A DNA stretch of 64,000 nt. Source: Vibrio sp. UBA2441 (lineage in GTDB: Bacteria; Pseudomonadota; Gammaproteobacteria; Enterobacterales; Vibrionaceae). Location of the stretch: positions 1 to 64,000 of the forward strand of contig DDQN01000089.1 in the NCBI GenBank assembly GCA_002342685.1, in the 5' to 3' direction. Below the pieces are notes generated by a model. That model saw only the letters and a program-made list of their open reading frames with translations, was not told the DNA's origin and made no database searches. Below, piece after piece: positions 34,356 through 43,262 of the stretch (its first letter is position 1; every line of letters starts with the position of its first letter). The translations under genes were made by a program, and so were the position numbers.

Positions 34356-34386
34356 AAAAAAAAGGGTTCATATTGAACCCTTTTTT
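34356..34386. terminator. Bidirectional terminator between glgC and pheT
   Basis: Stem AAAGGGTTCA (34361-34370) / TGAACCCTTT (34374-34383), with flanking A-run and T-run. It ends glgC on one strand and pheT on the other. Confidence 0.9.
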
Positions 34387-34414
34387 ATTCGCTTAAGATG
34401 CGTTTGCTAGATTA

Positions 34415-36820
34415 TCAATCACGCAGTGATGCACCAAACTTATCAGATACCGATGCAACAATAGAATCAACTGCACCAGCAATGTCTGCTTCTTCTAAAG
34501 TACGTTCTAAAGATTGAAGTGTTAATGCAATGGCTAAGCTCTTCTTGCCGTCTTCAACGCCTTTTCCAACGTATACGTCAAATAATTTCACATCTGTCAG
34601 AAATTCACCGCCAACTTCCAGACATGCATTTACAATATCACCAGAAGTTACAGCCTCATCAACTACCACAGCAATATCGCGACGGTTAGATGGGAACTTA
34701 GATACGGCTACCGCTTCTGGGATAACGCGCGTATCGATTGCTGACCATTCAATTTCAAAGATGATAGTACGACCATTTAAACCAAACTTACGTTCTAACT
34801 CTGGATGAACCGTACCGATAACGCCTACTTCTTTACCTTCAACCATGATGATTGCAGATTGGCCAGGATGAAGCGCTGGGTTTTTCTGTCTGTTTTCCGC
34901 AGAAAGAGAAGCAAAACTATATGCTTTTTCATTGGATGACAGCTCTAGCACTGCTTCCAAATCACCTTTCAGATCAAAAAAGTCAACGGTATTGGTTTCA
35001 ATATCCCAATGCTCTTCACTACGAGTTCCGGCAATAACACCAGCAAGCATTGGCTCTTGGCGCATACCGTTTTCAGCAGAATCACATGGGATGAAACGCA
35101 AACCATATTCAAACAAACGAACACGTGGCTGTTGGCGTTTTTGGTTATGTACAACCGTATTCAGCAAGCCTTGAACTAAACCAAGACGCATTGCAGCCAT
35201 ATCTGCAGAGATTGGGAATGGAAGAATCAGTGGCTCTACGTTAGGCACAATCAACTTTTGTTGCTCAGGCTCAACGAAGCTATAAGTAATTGCTTCATGG
35301 TAACCGCGGTCAACTAAAAGGTTACGTACACGCTTAAGCGGTAGGTTAGCTTCTTTATGATCGTTCATTTTAAGCGCGGCAGCAGGTGCTTGATTTGGAA
35401 TGTTATCGTAACCGTAGATACGGCCAACTTCTTCAATCAAGTCTTGCTCGATAGCGATATCGAAACGCCAAGTTGGTGCAACGGCGCTCCAACCTTCCGT
35501 CGTTATTTCAACTGTTAGGCCTAAACGCTCTAGAATCTCAGCAACGTCTGCATCTTCAATGTGATGACCCAAAAGGTTATCAAGCTTAGTACGACGAAGT
35601 GTCACTGTGTTTGGTTTAGGCAGATCTGCTTCAGACTCAACAGCAATAACAGGAGCAACTTCACCACCACAGACTTCTACGAGAAGCTCTGTTGCACGTT
35701 CCATCGCATTTGTTTGTAGCGCGTAATCAACACCACGCTCAAAACGCATTGAAGAATCAGTGTGTAGACCGTATGCACGAGCGCGACCACGAATATGGTC
35801 TGGCGCAAAAAATGCGCACTCTAGTAATACGTCTTTTGTTTCCGTAGTAACACCTGAACTTTCACCACCAAAGATACCCGCTATCGCAAGCGCTTGGTTA
35901 TGGTCGGCAACAAGGAGTGTTTCTGCGTTTAATTCTGCTTCGTTTCCGTCTAAAAGAGTTAGCTTTTCGCCCTTCTCTGCCATACGAACTACGATTCCGC
36001 CTTCAATTTTAGCAAGGTCAAATGCGTGCATCGGCTGACCTTGTTCGAGAAGGACGTAGTTAGTGATGTCAACAACCGGATCAATTGAGCGAATACCACA
36101 ACGACGCAACTTCTCTTGCATCCATAATGGAGTTTCAGCTTGAACATTAACGTTCTTAACCACACGGCCAAGGTAACGAGGACACGCTGCTGGTGCTTTT
36201 ACTTCGATAGAAACTACATCATCAATCGCCGGAGCAACTGCTGTCACTGATGGCTCAGTTACGTCTGCGCGGTTTAATACGCCTACTTCACGAGCCATTC
36301 CACGGATGCTAAAGCAGTCAGCACGGTTAGCTGTTAGGTCTACGTCGACAGTAACGTCATTAAGTTCTAGAAGTTCACGTACATCCATACCTAGACTAGT
36401 ACCTTCAGGTAACTCAAGGATACCGTCAGATTCAACGTCTATACCTAGCTCAGAGAAAGAACAAAGCATACCGTGTGAAGGGACACCACGAAGTTTTGCT
36501 TTCTTTATTTTGAAGTTACCAGGAAGAACCGCGCCTACTGTTGCAACTGCCACAGTGAGGTCCAGACGACAGTTAGATGCACCACATACGATGTCTAATA
36601 ATTCTTCTTCGCCGATATCAATTCTAGTTACTTGAAGTTTGTCTGCGTCTGGGTGCTGACCGCACTCAACCACTTTACCAACTTTAACGCCAGTAAATTC
36701 GCCAGCTACAGGAAGAACATCATCTACCTCTAGACCAGCCATTGTAATTTGGTGTGTTAGTTCGTCAGTAGTAACTGAAGGGCTAACCCACTCACGAAGC
36801 CATGATTCGTTGAATTTCAT
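34415..36820 (-). CDS. pheT: Phenylalanyl-tRNA synthetase beta subunit
   Basis: 801 residues. Opens MKFNESWLREWVSPSVTTDE, then the tRNA-binding OB domain (VGKVVECGQHPDADKLQVTR), the B3/4 editing region, B5, the class-II-like core, and the ferredoxin-fold anticodon-binding domain at the end (VSKFPSNRRDIAVVVDE). With PheS it forms the tetrameric enzyme that charges and proofreads tRNA-Phe. It follows pheS by 17 bases in one operon. Confidence 0.97.
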   Translation of the reverse strand: MKFNESWLREWVSPSVTTDELTHQITMAGLEVDDVLPVAGEFTGVKVGKVVECGQHPDADKLQVTRIDIGEEELLDIVCGASNCRLDLTVAVATVGAVLPGNFKIKKAKLRGVPSHGMLCSFSELGIDVESDGILELPEGTSLGMDVRELLELNDVTVDVDLTANRADCFSIRGMAREVGVLNRADVTEPSVTAVAPAIDDVVSIEVKAPAACPRYLGRVVKNVNVQAETPLWMQEKLRRCGIRSIDPVVDITNYVLLEQGQPMHAFDLAKIEGGIVVRMAEKGEKLTLLDGNEAELNAETLLVADHNQALAIAGIFGGESSGVTTETKDVLLECAFFAPDHIRGRARAYGLHTDSSMRFERGVDYALQTNAMERATELLVEVCGGEVAPVIAVESEADLPKPNTVTLRRTKLDNLLGHHIEDADVAEILERLGLTVEITTEGWSAVAPTWRFDIAIEQDLIEEVGRIYGYDNIPNQAPAAALKMNDHKEANLPLKRVRNLLVDRGYHEAITYSFVEPEQQKLIVPNVEPLILPFPISADMAAMRLGLVQGLLNTVVHNQKRQQPRVRLFEYGLRFIPCDSAENGMRQEPMLAGVIAGTRSEEHWDIETNTVDFFDLKGDLEAVLELSSNEKAYSFASLSAENRQKNPALHPGQSAIIMVEGKEVGVIGTVHPELERKFGLNGRTIIFEIEWSAIDTRVIPEAVAVSKFPSNRRDIAVVVDEAVTSGDIVNACLEVGGEFLTDVKLFDVYVGKGVEDGKKSLAIALTLQSLERTLEEADIAGAVDSIVASVSDKFGASLRD

Positions 36821-36837
36821 AGTGTCTCTACCTTGAA

Positions 36838-37821
36838 TTACTTGAACTGTTTAAGGAAACGTAGGTCGTTCTCGAAGAACGCACGTAGGTCGTTTACGCC
36901 GTAACGAAGCATCGTTAGACGTTCAACACCCATTCCGAATGCAAAGCCAGAGTATTTCTCAGAGTCGATCCCAACACTACGAAGAACATTAGGGTGGACC
37001 ATGCCACAACCTAGAACTTCAAGCCATTTACCATTTTTACCCATAACGTCGACTTCAGCAGAAGGCTCAGTAAACGGGAAGTAAGATGGGCGGAAACGTA
37101 TTTCAACTTCTTCTTCAAAGAAGTTGCACAGGAAGTCGTTTAGAATCCCTTTTAGTTGTGCAAAATTTACATTCTCATCCACTAACATGCCTTCCACTTG
37201 GTGGAACATTGGAGTGTGAGTTTGGTCGTAATCGTTACGGTAAACACGGCCTGGCGCAATGAATCTGAACGGTGGCTTACCGTTTTCCATTGTGCGTATC
37301 TGCACACCAGATGTGTGAGTACGCAACATCAAGTCAGGGTTAAAGAAGAAAGTATCGTGGTCAGTACGAGCAGGATGATCTTCTGCGATGTTCAAGGCAT
37401 CAAAATTGTGGAATGCATCTTCAATTTCAGGACCAGACTCAGTACTAAAACCAAGCTCACCAAAAAACTGTTCAATACGTTCAACAGTACGAGTAACAGG
37501 ATGTAAACCACCATTTTCGATACGACGGCCAGGCAAGGTCACATCAATAGTTTCCGCGGCTAATTTTGCTTCTAACTCAGCACGTTGTAGTGCGTCTTTA
37601 CGAGCAGCAATAGCTTGCTGAACAGCGCCTTTCGCTTTGTTGATCTCTTGACCAGCAGTACGACGCTCCTCTGGTGGAAGTTTACCTAAGCTTTGAAGCT
37701 GAGCCGTTAACTCACCTTTTTTGCCTAGAAACTGTACGCGCACTTCATCCAGTGCGACTAACGAGCCAGCGCTTTCAATAGCAGCTGTAGCGTTAGTAAT
37801 AATCTCTTGTAGATGTTGCAT
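36838..37821 (-). CDS. pheS: Phenylalanyl-tRNA synthetase alpha subunit
   Basis: 327 residues. N-terminal coiled coil (about residues 1-90), then the class II catalytic domain: motif 2 RFIAPGRVYRND, the HTPMFHQVEGMLVDE region, and motif 3 GFAFGMGVERLTMLRYG. Catalytic subunit of the enzyme. GAGGAAAAG precedes ATG 37821. Its leader contains hairpins but no Phe-rich leader peptide. Confidence 0.97.
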   Translation of the reverse strand: MQHLQEIITNATAAIESAGSLVALDEVRVQFLGKKGELTAQLQSLGKLPPEERRTAGQEINKAKGAVQQAIAARKDALQRAELEAKLAAETIDVTLPGRRIENGGLHPVTRTVERIEQFFGELGFSTESGPEIEDAFHNFDALNIAEDHPARTDHDTFFFNPDLMLRTHTSGVQIRTMENGKPPFRFIAPGRVYRNDYDQTHTPMFHQVEGMLVDENVNFAQLKGILNDFLCNFFEEEVEIRFRPSYFPFTEPSAEVDVMGKNGKWLEVLGCGMVHPNVLRSVGIDSEKYSGFAFGMGVERLTMLRYGVNDLRAFFENDLRFLKQFK

Positions 37822-37833
37822 CTTTTCCTCATC

Positions 37834-37911
37834 TACCCTTGGGTAGGGTCCATAATTAGGGCGTTTTGTTCTTTCAAAATGGCGCTTTCATTTTGAAAGA
37901 TCAACACGCCC
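37834..37911 (-). promoter_or_regulatory. Structured leader of pheST
   Basis: Between the promoter and pheS: an 11-bp perfect inverted repeat CTTTCAAAATG (37871-37881) / CATTTTGAAAG (37889-37899), enclosed by GGGCGT (37859-37864) / ACGCCC (37906-37911). A second small hairpin CTACCC/GGGTAG (37834-37847) lies just before the ribosome-binding site. No T-run follows either, so it does not look like a classical attenuator. Confidence 0.6.
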
Positions 37912-37937
37912 AACCTATATAAATTGAATAGCTGTAC

Positions 37938-37966
37938 ATAGTAATCAAAGCCAGCAGTAAAGCCAA
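37938..37966 (-). promoter_or_regulatory. Promoter of pheST
   Basis: On the minus strand TTGGCT (-35, 37961-37966), 17-base spacer, TACTAT (-10, 37938-37943). The transcript would start near 37931 and carry the hairpins at 37834-37911. Confidence 0.65.
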
Positions 37967-38056
37967 ACTGAATATGTGTTTAAACACCTTATTGCTGAAA
38001 AAAACAACAGTTTATTGTTTTAATGCCAATCACTGGCCTAAAGGAAGGTAGGTTGC

Positions 38057-38088
38057 AAAAAAATAGCCGCATTTTTTAATTGCGGCTA
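38057..38088 (-). terminator. Terminator of the hemerythrin-GGDEF gene
   Basis: On the minus strand TAGCCGCA (38081-38088) pairs with TGCGGCTA (38064-38071), followed by TTTTTTT (38057-38063). Confidence 0.88.
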
Positions 38089-38120
38089 CATGCTTAAAAT
38101 GATTAATTCAATCGAACGTT

Positions 38121-39233
38121 CTATAATCGTTGCACGGACTTTACGCAGTTTTTCCCTTGATTTTTAGCTAAATAAACCGACTCATCCGCTAATTTTATTA
38201 GGTCACTAACGTCCTGCAATACGTTTGATTTGTATGCTACTCCCACACTAATGCTTCCCTTCCAGCAATAGTCATCATAGTGCAAACAAATCTGCTGAAT
38301 TTTGTCATGTACTTGATTAGCCAGTTGTTCCCCTTCGGCTAGATTCAAACCCGGACAGACAACCAGAAACTCATCGCCTCCTAGTCGACAAACTGTGTCC
38401 TCATCACGAAACCCAGCCACCAGAGCGTTGGACAATGTCACCAAGACCGCATCTCCCGCATCATGCCCACAGGAGTCATTCACTTCTTTAAACTTATCAG
38501 CATCAATTAACATACAGACTAGATCGCCATCATCAGCATTCGCCTTATCCCATTGAGTCGCTATTTCTTGCATTGCAAACCTACGATTAGGTAAGTCAGT
38601 CAATGTATCTGTGTATGAAAGTCGTTCCAGTTCTTTGTTTGCCGTTGATAACTGCTCTGTCCTCTGTTTAACTTTGTCCTCTAGCGACTGATTCAGCAAA
38701 ACTAATTGCTTATTTCTGTCAGACACCTGTTCAAACATTGCTTTTAGGGATTTGAGCAAAGGTCCGATGGCTTCGTCGTGTTCATGTTCGCCATCTTCAT
38801 ACGCTAAGTCAGGTTCGATACCGCCCTTAATCAATTCGATTTGTCTGGCCATATTTTGATCACTTCCAAGAATATGATAAACCAACCATTGAATGAGGAA
38901 ATCCATTAACGAATCGGATAAATTTTCGTTACTGCCAGAAACAACTTGTGCAAAGTCATTAATATCACAAATGAATTTTTGGTGCGTTGCATGATGTTCT
39001 TCAAAGTGGGTTTGAGAGATACCTGCCTTAATCATCATTTGCTCTTCTTCATGGAAATGATAAGAGGTATAAGCTGAAAGCTCTCTTAAAGCTTGCTTCA
39101 CTTCTGTCAAAGAAAAGTCATTCTGAGCGGTTAGCTCACCATATTTATTGATAAGATCAACAAGGTATAGATGCTGTTCATCTACTTCTTTTATTCCTGT
39201 TTCAAAATTCTTGTCCCATTGAAACGACTTCAT
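38121..39233 (-). CDS. Bacteriohemerythrin-GGDEF diguanylate cyclase
   Basis: 370 residues from ATG 39233 (MKSFQWDKNFETGIKEVDEQ); a GTG three codons upstream is possible. Residues 1-130 form a hemerythrin domain with di-iron ligands in DEQHLYLVDLIN, YHFHEEEQMM and HFEEHHATHQKF. A coiled coil (about 180-205) leads to the GGDEF domain with active motif RLGGDEF and an intact RxxD inhibitory site (RDED). Such proteins couple oxygen or redox state to cyclic-di-GMP synthesis (for example V. cholerae Bhr-DGC). Cytosolic. Confidence 0.93.
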   Translation of the reverse strand: MKSFQWDKNFETGIKEVDEQHLYLVDLINKYGELTAQNDFSLTEVKQALRELSAYTSYHFHEEEQMMIKAGISQTHFEEHHATHQKFICDINDFAQVVSGSNENLSDSLMDFLIQWLVYHILGSDQNMARQIELIKGGIEPDLAYEDGEHEHDEAIGPLLKSLKAMFEQVSDRNKQLVLLNQSLEDKVKQRTEQLSTANKELERLSYTDTLTDLPNRRFAMQEIATQWDKANADDGDLVCMLIDADKFKEVNDSCGHDAGDAVLVTLSNALVAGFRDEDTVCRLGGDEFLVVCPGLNLAEGEQLANQVHDKIQQICLHYDDYCWKGSISVGVAYKSNVLQDVSDLIKLADESVYLAKNQGKNCVKSVQRL

Positions 39234-39420
39234 GCTCAACACCCTTACCTTTCATACTTCCAGTATATTCACATCATTGTATACAAAGATGTTATTTATA
39301 AAACTAATTACTAATATATCCCTTCTAAAACGGTCCTCAGAGCACAAAACCAAGAATTACACTATGCTCAACATGCCAACTAACGCGTAGTTACCCTATT
39401 AATAACTCTGAGTAATGCAG

Positions 39421-40500
39421 ATGAAAAAAAATGCTTTGATACTTCTTTGCTTATACAGCCACCTAACCATTGCTAACGATTACTCTTCCCAACTTGTCGT
39501 ATCGGGGCTGTCTGTTCCTTGGGGAATGGCATTTATAGACTCTAATACATTAGTCGTTACAGAAAGAAACGGGACGATTAAACGAATTTTGCTAGCTACG
39601 CTTGAAACAACGGTATTGTCTAGCCCAGAAAACATCTACGCTCAAGGTCAAGGTGGATTATTGGATATCGCCACTTCACCAAAAAATCCGACCCAACTGT
39701 TTATTACCTACAGCAAGGCAGCAAAAAACGGTGCCCGTACAACCCTAGCAACAGGGTATTTAAACAAGAGCGACGTTATTCACTGGCGAGATTTGTTGGT
39801 AACGGATTCCGCTTCTGAAACGAGTCGTCACTTTGGGAGTCGACTAACATTTGATAATAACAATGCGCTTTATTTTTCGATAGGTGACAGAGGCGTTCGA
39901 CCCAACGCTCAAAACCGTTCCAACCATGCAGGTTCCATTCTTCGAATCAACCTGGATGGTACGATACCCACTGATAATCCATTTTATTCTCAATCGGGCA
40001 TAAAAAGTGAGATCTGGAGTTACGGTCACCGTAATCCTCAGGGGTTATTCTTTGATGATGAAAGTGGCCAACTCTGGTCGATTGAACATGGTCCCAGAGG
40101 GGGAGATGAAATCAATTTAATTAAGAAAGGACAGAATTACGGTTGGCCAATCACCTCTCACGGCAAAGAGTATTGGGGACCTGTAAAAGTGTCCGACCAT
40201 AAAGTAATGACGGGTATCGAAGCGCCAAAATTAGTTTACATTCCTTCCATAGCACCAGGCAGCCTTATCCTATATCGTGGCAGCAAGTATCCAAAACTGA
40301 ACGGTAAGTTATTATCTGGCGCGTTGAAACTCACGCATATCAATGTTATTGCCATTGGTAAAGATGGGTCTATTGAAGAATCGGCAAGATTAGTACAAAA
40401 CTTAAAACAAAGAATAAGAGATCTGGAACTCAGCCCAGACGGTTTTATTTATTTTAGTACTGACCAAGGCAATATTTATCGATTGATAACAAAAGATTAA
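39421..40500 (+). CDS. PQQ-dependent aldose sugar dehydrogenase (YliI-like)
   Basis: 359 residues from ATG 39421; ATG 39415 is two codons upstream. A signal peptide (MKKNALILLCLYSHLTIA) is followed by a six-bladed propeller of the soluble glucose dehydrogenase type: GLSVPWGMAFID, GGLLDIATSP, HFGSRLTFD, RNPQGLFFD and WSIEHGPRGGDEIN. The E. coli homologue is a periplasmic PQQ enzyme for aldoses. PQQ is probably obtained from outside, since no pqq genes are seen here. Confidence 0.88.
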   Translation: MKKNALILLCLYSHLTIANDYSSQLVVSGLSVPWGMAFIDSNTLVVTERNGTIKRILLATLETTVLSSPENIYAQGQGGLLDIATSPKNPTQLFITYSKAAKNGARTTLATGYLNKSDVIHWRDLLVTDSASETSRHFGSRLTFDNNNALYFSIGDRGVRPNAQNRSNHAGSILRINLDGTIPTDNPFYSQSGIKSEIWSYGHRNPQGLFFDDESGQLWSIEHGPRGGDEINLIKKGQNYGWPITSHGKEYWGPVKVSDHKVMTGIEAPKLVYIPSIAPGSLILYRGSKYPKLNGKLLSGALKLTHINVIAIGKDGSIEESARLVQNLKQRIRDLELSPDGFIYFSTDQGNIYRLITKD

Positions 40501-40635
40501 GACAATTCGTAAACTAAATATCAGCAGAATGGCTATGCTGCAAACACTGATTTGCTAAGTTTCGAATTATTCTCTTGGTTTGTTTCACATTACTTGAGAC
40601 AATCAGCAGCGTATTCTTTTATTACTCGGTTATAT

Positions 40636-40875
40636 ATGAAACTTTTAGTTCGCAACCTCTCTCGTTCAACCACTGAACATGAAATTCGTGTTCTGTTTTC
40701 CGCTCATGGCTCTGTTACAGAGTGCACCCTGGTTTTAGACCAAACAACAGGGAAATCCAAAGGTTTTGCTTTTGTGGAAATGCCTGAGGTGAAAGAAGCA
40801 AAATCAGCGTTAACTGCCTTAAATTACGCAACCGTCGATCAGAACAAGATTCGGGTAAAAAAAGCTGACGCGTAA
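40636..40875 (+). CDS. RRM-type RNA-binding protein
   Basis: 79 residues from ATG 40636; the open frame to 40552 is not needed. A single RNA recognition motif with RNP2 (KLLVRNLS) and RNP1 (SKGFAFVEM), ending in a short basic tail. Small single-RRM proteins like this are often cold-inducible RNA chaperones. The ribosome-binding site is weak. A terminator follows. Confidence 0.9.
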   Translation: MKLLVRNLSRSTTEHEIRVLFSAHGSVTECTLVLDQTTGKSKGFAFVEMPEVKEAKSALTALNYATVDQNKIRVKKADA

Positions 40876-40901
40876 ATAAACAAGCCTACTTTATACAAAA
40901 G

Positions 40902-40926
40902 CCAGCATTTAAAGATGCTGGTTTTT
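40902..40926 (+). terminator. Intrinsic terminator after RRM gene
   Basis: Stem CCAGCAT (40902-40908) / ATGCTGG (40915-40921) followed by TTTTT. Confidence 0.85.
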
Positions 40927-41081
40927 CGTTTCCATCTCATCAGTGATGATATTCCAAACCCAAACTGCCCTACCTATAGAAACCGTACCCACTCCAAACA
41001 AAGATGCTCTTATCCACACTTGTTAAACCATTCCTGTTAGCAGTGCTATAGTTTTAACAACATTCGCCAATCACAAATTAT

Positions 41082-41735
41082 ATGCCACTGCCTATTCTCT
41101 ACTCTCTACAGCAATGCCCTTACGCCATTCGAGCCAGGCTTGGTCTGATCCAAGCGGATCAACCCGTTATAATCCGTACCGTTAAGATGAAGGCATTACC
41201 CAAAGAAATGCTAACTGCATCTCCAAAGGGAACAGTACCAGTACTTATTCTCAATGCCGCCGTAGTTATCGATGAAAGCCTCGATATAATGCTCTGGGCT
41301 CTAAAACAAAATGACCCAAAAAATTTATTGCTTAAAGATGATAAAGAAACAGAAAGAGCAATGCGAAAGATCATCAATCGCCATGATTTTGAATTTATCG
41401 AACAGTTAGAGGAGTATAAGCGAGCTCATCGCTACCACGATGGTAATAAAGTATCTCTTCGTCAACAATGTGAACATTTCATTGCAGATTTAGAACTAAA
41501 ACTTTCTTGCAACAACTTCTTATTAGGGCCACAGCCTAGCTTAGCTGATTATGTTGTTTTGCCATTTATTCGTCAGTTTTCCCGCGTAGAAAGACAATGG
41601 TATTTAAGCTCACCCTATCCAAACCTCCGTCATTGGCTTAATACACTCTATCAAGACCCTCTCTACGCTAAAGCGATGAAAAAGTACCCTCAATGGTCGG
41701 AAAACCATGATGATACAATATTCAACCGTGATTGA
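41082..41735 (+). CDS. Glutathione S-transferase family protein
   Basis: 217 residues. Thioredoxin-like N-terminal domain with LYSLQQCPYAIRARLGL (active Cys) and the cis-Pro in GTVPVLIL, then an all-helical C-terminal domain (LGPQPSLADYVVLPFIRQF). The CPY motif suggests a Cys-type (omega/beta-like) transferase or thiol reductase. Single gene, substrate unknown. Confidence 0.88.
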   Translation: MPLPILYSLQQCPYAIRARLGLIQADQPVIIRTVKMKALPKEMLTASPKGTVPVLILNAAVVIDESLDIMLWALKQNDPKNLLLKDDKETERAMRKIINRHDFEFIEQLEEYKRAHRYHDGNKVSLRQQCEHFIADLELKLSCNNFLLGPQPSLADYVVLPFIRQFSRVERQWYLSSPYPNLRHWLNTLYQDPLYAKAMKKYPQWSENHDDTIFNRD

Positions 41736-41935
41736 AATGGTGGCGCTCAGATTAATAATGTGTTCACAACTCACTCTGCTTGACAAATAGCTAAGTGCTT
41801 CACATCACCAAAATTAGAAGTCCTTCTAGTACTATAGGGGTAAATAGACACATAAATTGATTTAGATCATATTACATTAGTATGGTTACATATTATGTTA
41901 CAAGCGGGTTAAGAAAAGGTTTACAAGGAGTTCGT

Positions 41936-42118
41936 ATGAAATTAAAACAAGAGCCTAAATGTTACACAGATGTATGCGTAAATGGGAAGTGGTTTCATCA
42001 CGATCACGGTACAAGAACAGCCTATATGTTAAAAGGCGGCGCAACAGCCTGTTTTGAATTGGCAAGAATGCCCGTCACCGAGAATGAACTCGTAGAAATG
42101 CTTAGCAACGCTCTATAA
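41936..42118 (+). CDS. Conserved 60-residue protein
   Basis: ATG 41936 follows AAGGAG at 5-6 bases; the 18 extra codons upstream (to 41882) are unlikely. MKLKQEPKCYTDVCVNGKWF and HHDHGTRTAYMLKGG; mixed charge, one HHDH cluster and three Cys. Not recognised; no membrane segment. A 14-bp stem hairpin lies 90 bases downstream. Confidence 0.65.
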   Translation: MKLKQEPKCYTDVCVNGKWFHHDHGTRTAYMLKGGATACFELARMPVTENELVEMLSNAL

Positions 42119-42205
42119 ATCAATAAAAATGCGTTAACCCTAATTGATGGCTATCGTGCTCAATTATAATCTCGATTTATAGACGCTCAAAATTGCATCC
42201 ATATA

Positions 42206-42243
42206 CAAGGACTAAAATACATAATATTTTAGTCCTTGTTGCT
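42206..42243 (+). terminator. Strong hairpin, probable terminator
   Basis: Perfect 14-bp stem CAAGGACTAAAATA (42206-42219) / TATTTTAGTCCTTG (42225-42238) with a 5-base loop, followed by a weak T stretch (TTGCTTTC). It lies between the 60-residue gene and the short ORF on the other strand. Confidence 0.55.
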
Positions 42244-42249
42244 TTCTCA

Positions 42250-42345
42250 TTATATGCTTCCCGATGAGACTTTATAATAAACCACCCCAAAAAGACCTGC
42301 GAATACCAGTACTGTTAGTAGCATTTTTAACCAAAGAAATTTCAT
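42250..42345 (-). CDS. Short 31-residue membrane protein
   Basis: ATG 42345 is preceded by GAGG at 6 bases (GTGAGGTATTAA). It encodes MKFLWLKMLLTVLVFAGLFG followed by VVYYKVSSGSI: one membrane segment of about 20 residues with a positively charged start. Not recognised. Ribosome-binding site and composition support a real small protein; it lies between two hairpins or genes and is otherwise unannotated. Confidence 0.55.
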   Translation of the reverse strand: MKFLWLKMLLTVLVFAGLFGVVYYKVSSGSI

Positions 42346-42419
42346 TTAATACCTCACATAAAAACTGAAAATACACTTAGAAATTGATCATGCTGCTCTG
42401 TATCCGTTTCAAAAATACA

Positions 42420-42770
42420 TTACTCAAAAATGGGAGTATCGAAATTGTGTCCCTCATCAGAATAAGCGGTAACAACCACATCCTCAACCAATCCATCTTC
42501 AGCCTGAACTTGCGTCTCAAAAAAATGTTGAATTTGCTTTCTTCGTCCGTGAGCAGACCAAGAAGCAGCATCCACCCATACCTCATTAAACACAATTGGG
42601 TATTCGTTTCTTGTGGCACTTGCGTGATCAATCTGGCGTGTCAGCACATATTGAATACATCCCTGCTCACGTAGAGAGTCTGGTTCCAGTGCTTTCAATA
42701 CTTCAAATAACTCGGTTTCTTTACCCTCTTTAGGCTTAAATTGCGCAATTACATATACCCGGCTAGTCAT
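42420..42770 (-). CDS. ABM-domain putative monooxygenase (YgiN-like)
   Basis: 116 residues. Ferredoxin-like antibiotic-biosynthesis-monooxygenase fold: VYVIAQFKPKEGKETELFEV, REQGCIQYVLTRQ, FNEVWVDAASWSAHG. Related proteins act as quinol or heme-type monooxygenases without cofactor. Substrate unknown. Single gene downstream of rplT on the same strand, after a terminator. Confidence 0.85.
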   Translation of the reverse strand: MTSRVYVIAQFKPKEGKETELFEVLKALEPDSLREQGCIQYVLTRQIDHASATRNEYPIVFNEVWVDAASWSAHGRRKQIQHFFETQVQAEDGLVEDVVVTAYSDEGHNFDTPIFE

Positions 42771-42821
42771 AGTCTTTCCCTCTTAATTAATCTTATTTAC
42801 TTAACACTTTTTGTTACAGGC

Positions 42822-42846
42822 AAAAAAAAGAGACCCTAAGGTCTCT
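42822..42846 (-). terminator. Terminator of the rpmI-rplT transcript
   Basis: On the minus strand AGAGACC (42840-42846) pairs with GGTCTCT (42829-42835), loop of four, followed by TTTTTTT (42822-42828). Confidence 0.88.
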
Positions 42847-42872
42847 TTTTCAAAGTCTGTATAACTGCTTAA

Positions 42873-43226
42873 TTAAAGAGCAGCTTTCGCTTTTTCAACT
42901 AGAACTGCAAATGCAGCTTTATCGAATACAGCGATATCAGCAAGGATCTTACGATCGATCTCGATAGATGCTTTCTTAAGACCGTTAATGAAACGGCTGT
43001 AAGATAGACCATTTTGACGAGAAGCAGCGTTAATACGAGCGATCCATAGTTGACGGAACTGACGCTTTTTATTGCGACGGTCACGGTATGCATATTGACC
43101 AGCTTTTGTAACTGCTTGGAAAGCTACACGATATACACGTGAACGTGCACCATAGTAACCTTTAGCTTGCTTTAGAACTTTCTTATGAGATGCACGAGCT
43201 TGTACACCACGTTTTACGCGAGGCAT
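42873..43226 (-). CDS. rplT: 50S ribosomal protein L20
   Basis: 117 residues, MPRVKRGVQARASHKKVLKQ with AKGYYGARSRVYRVAFQAV and RRNKKRQFRQLWIARINAA, all typical of L20, which is needed early in 50S assembly and represses its own operon in E. coli. It follows rpmI by 36 bases. Confidence 0.97.
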   Translation of the reverse strand: MPRVKRGVQARASHKKVLKQAKGYYGARSRVYRVAFQAVTKAGQYAYRDRRNKKRQFRQLWIARINAASRQNGLSYSRFINGLKKASIEIDRKILADIAVFDKAAFAVLVEKAKAAL

Positions 43227-43262
43227 GTTGTCTCTCCTAAACTATTGATAAACTAAAAAGAA

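Noticed and set aside
34530..37621. Several 60-110 residue plus-strand ORFs across pheT and pheS
   Set aside because: They are antisense to strongly conserved synthetase genes, lack ribosome-binding sites and have no domain logic.
37900..37960. MYSYSIYIGWAC ORF as a leader peptide for pheST
   Set aside because: Its start overlaps the predicted -10 box and it has no Phe codons, so it is unlikely to be translated as a leader.
42384..42674. 96-residue plus-strand ORF opposite the ABM-domain gene
   Set aside because: The minus-strand frame carries a recognisable ABM fold; the plus-strand product does not resemble a protein family.
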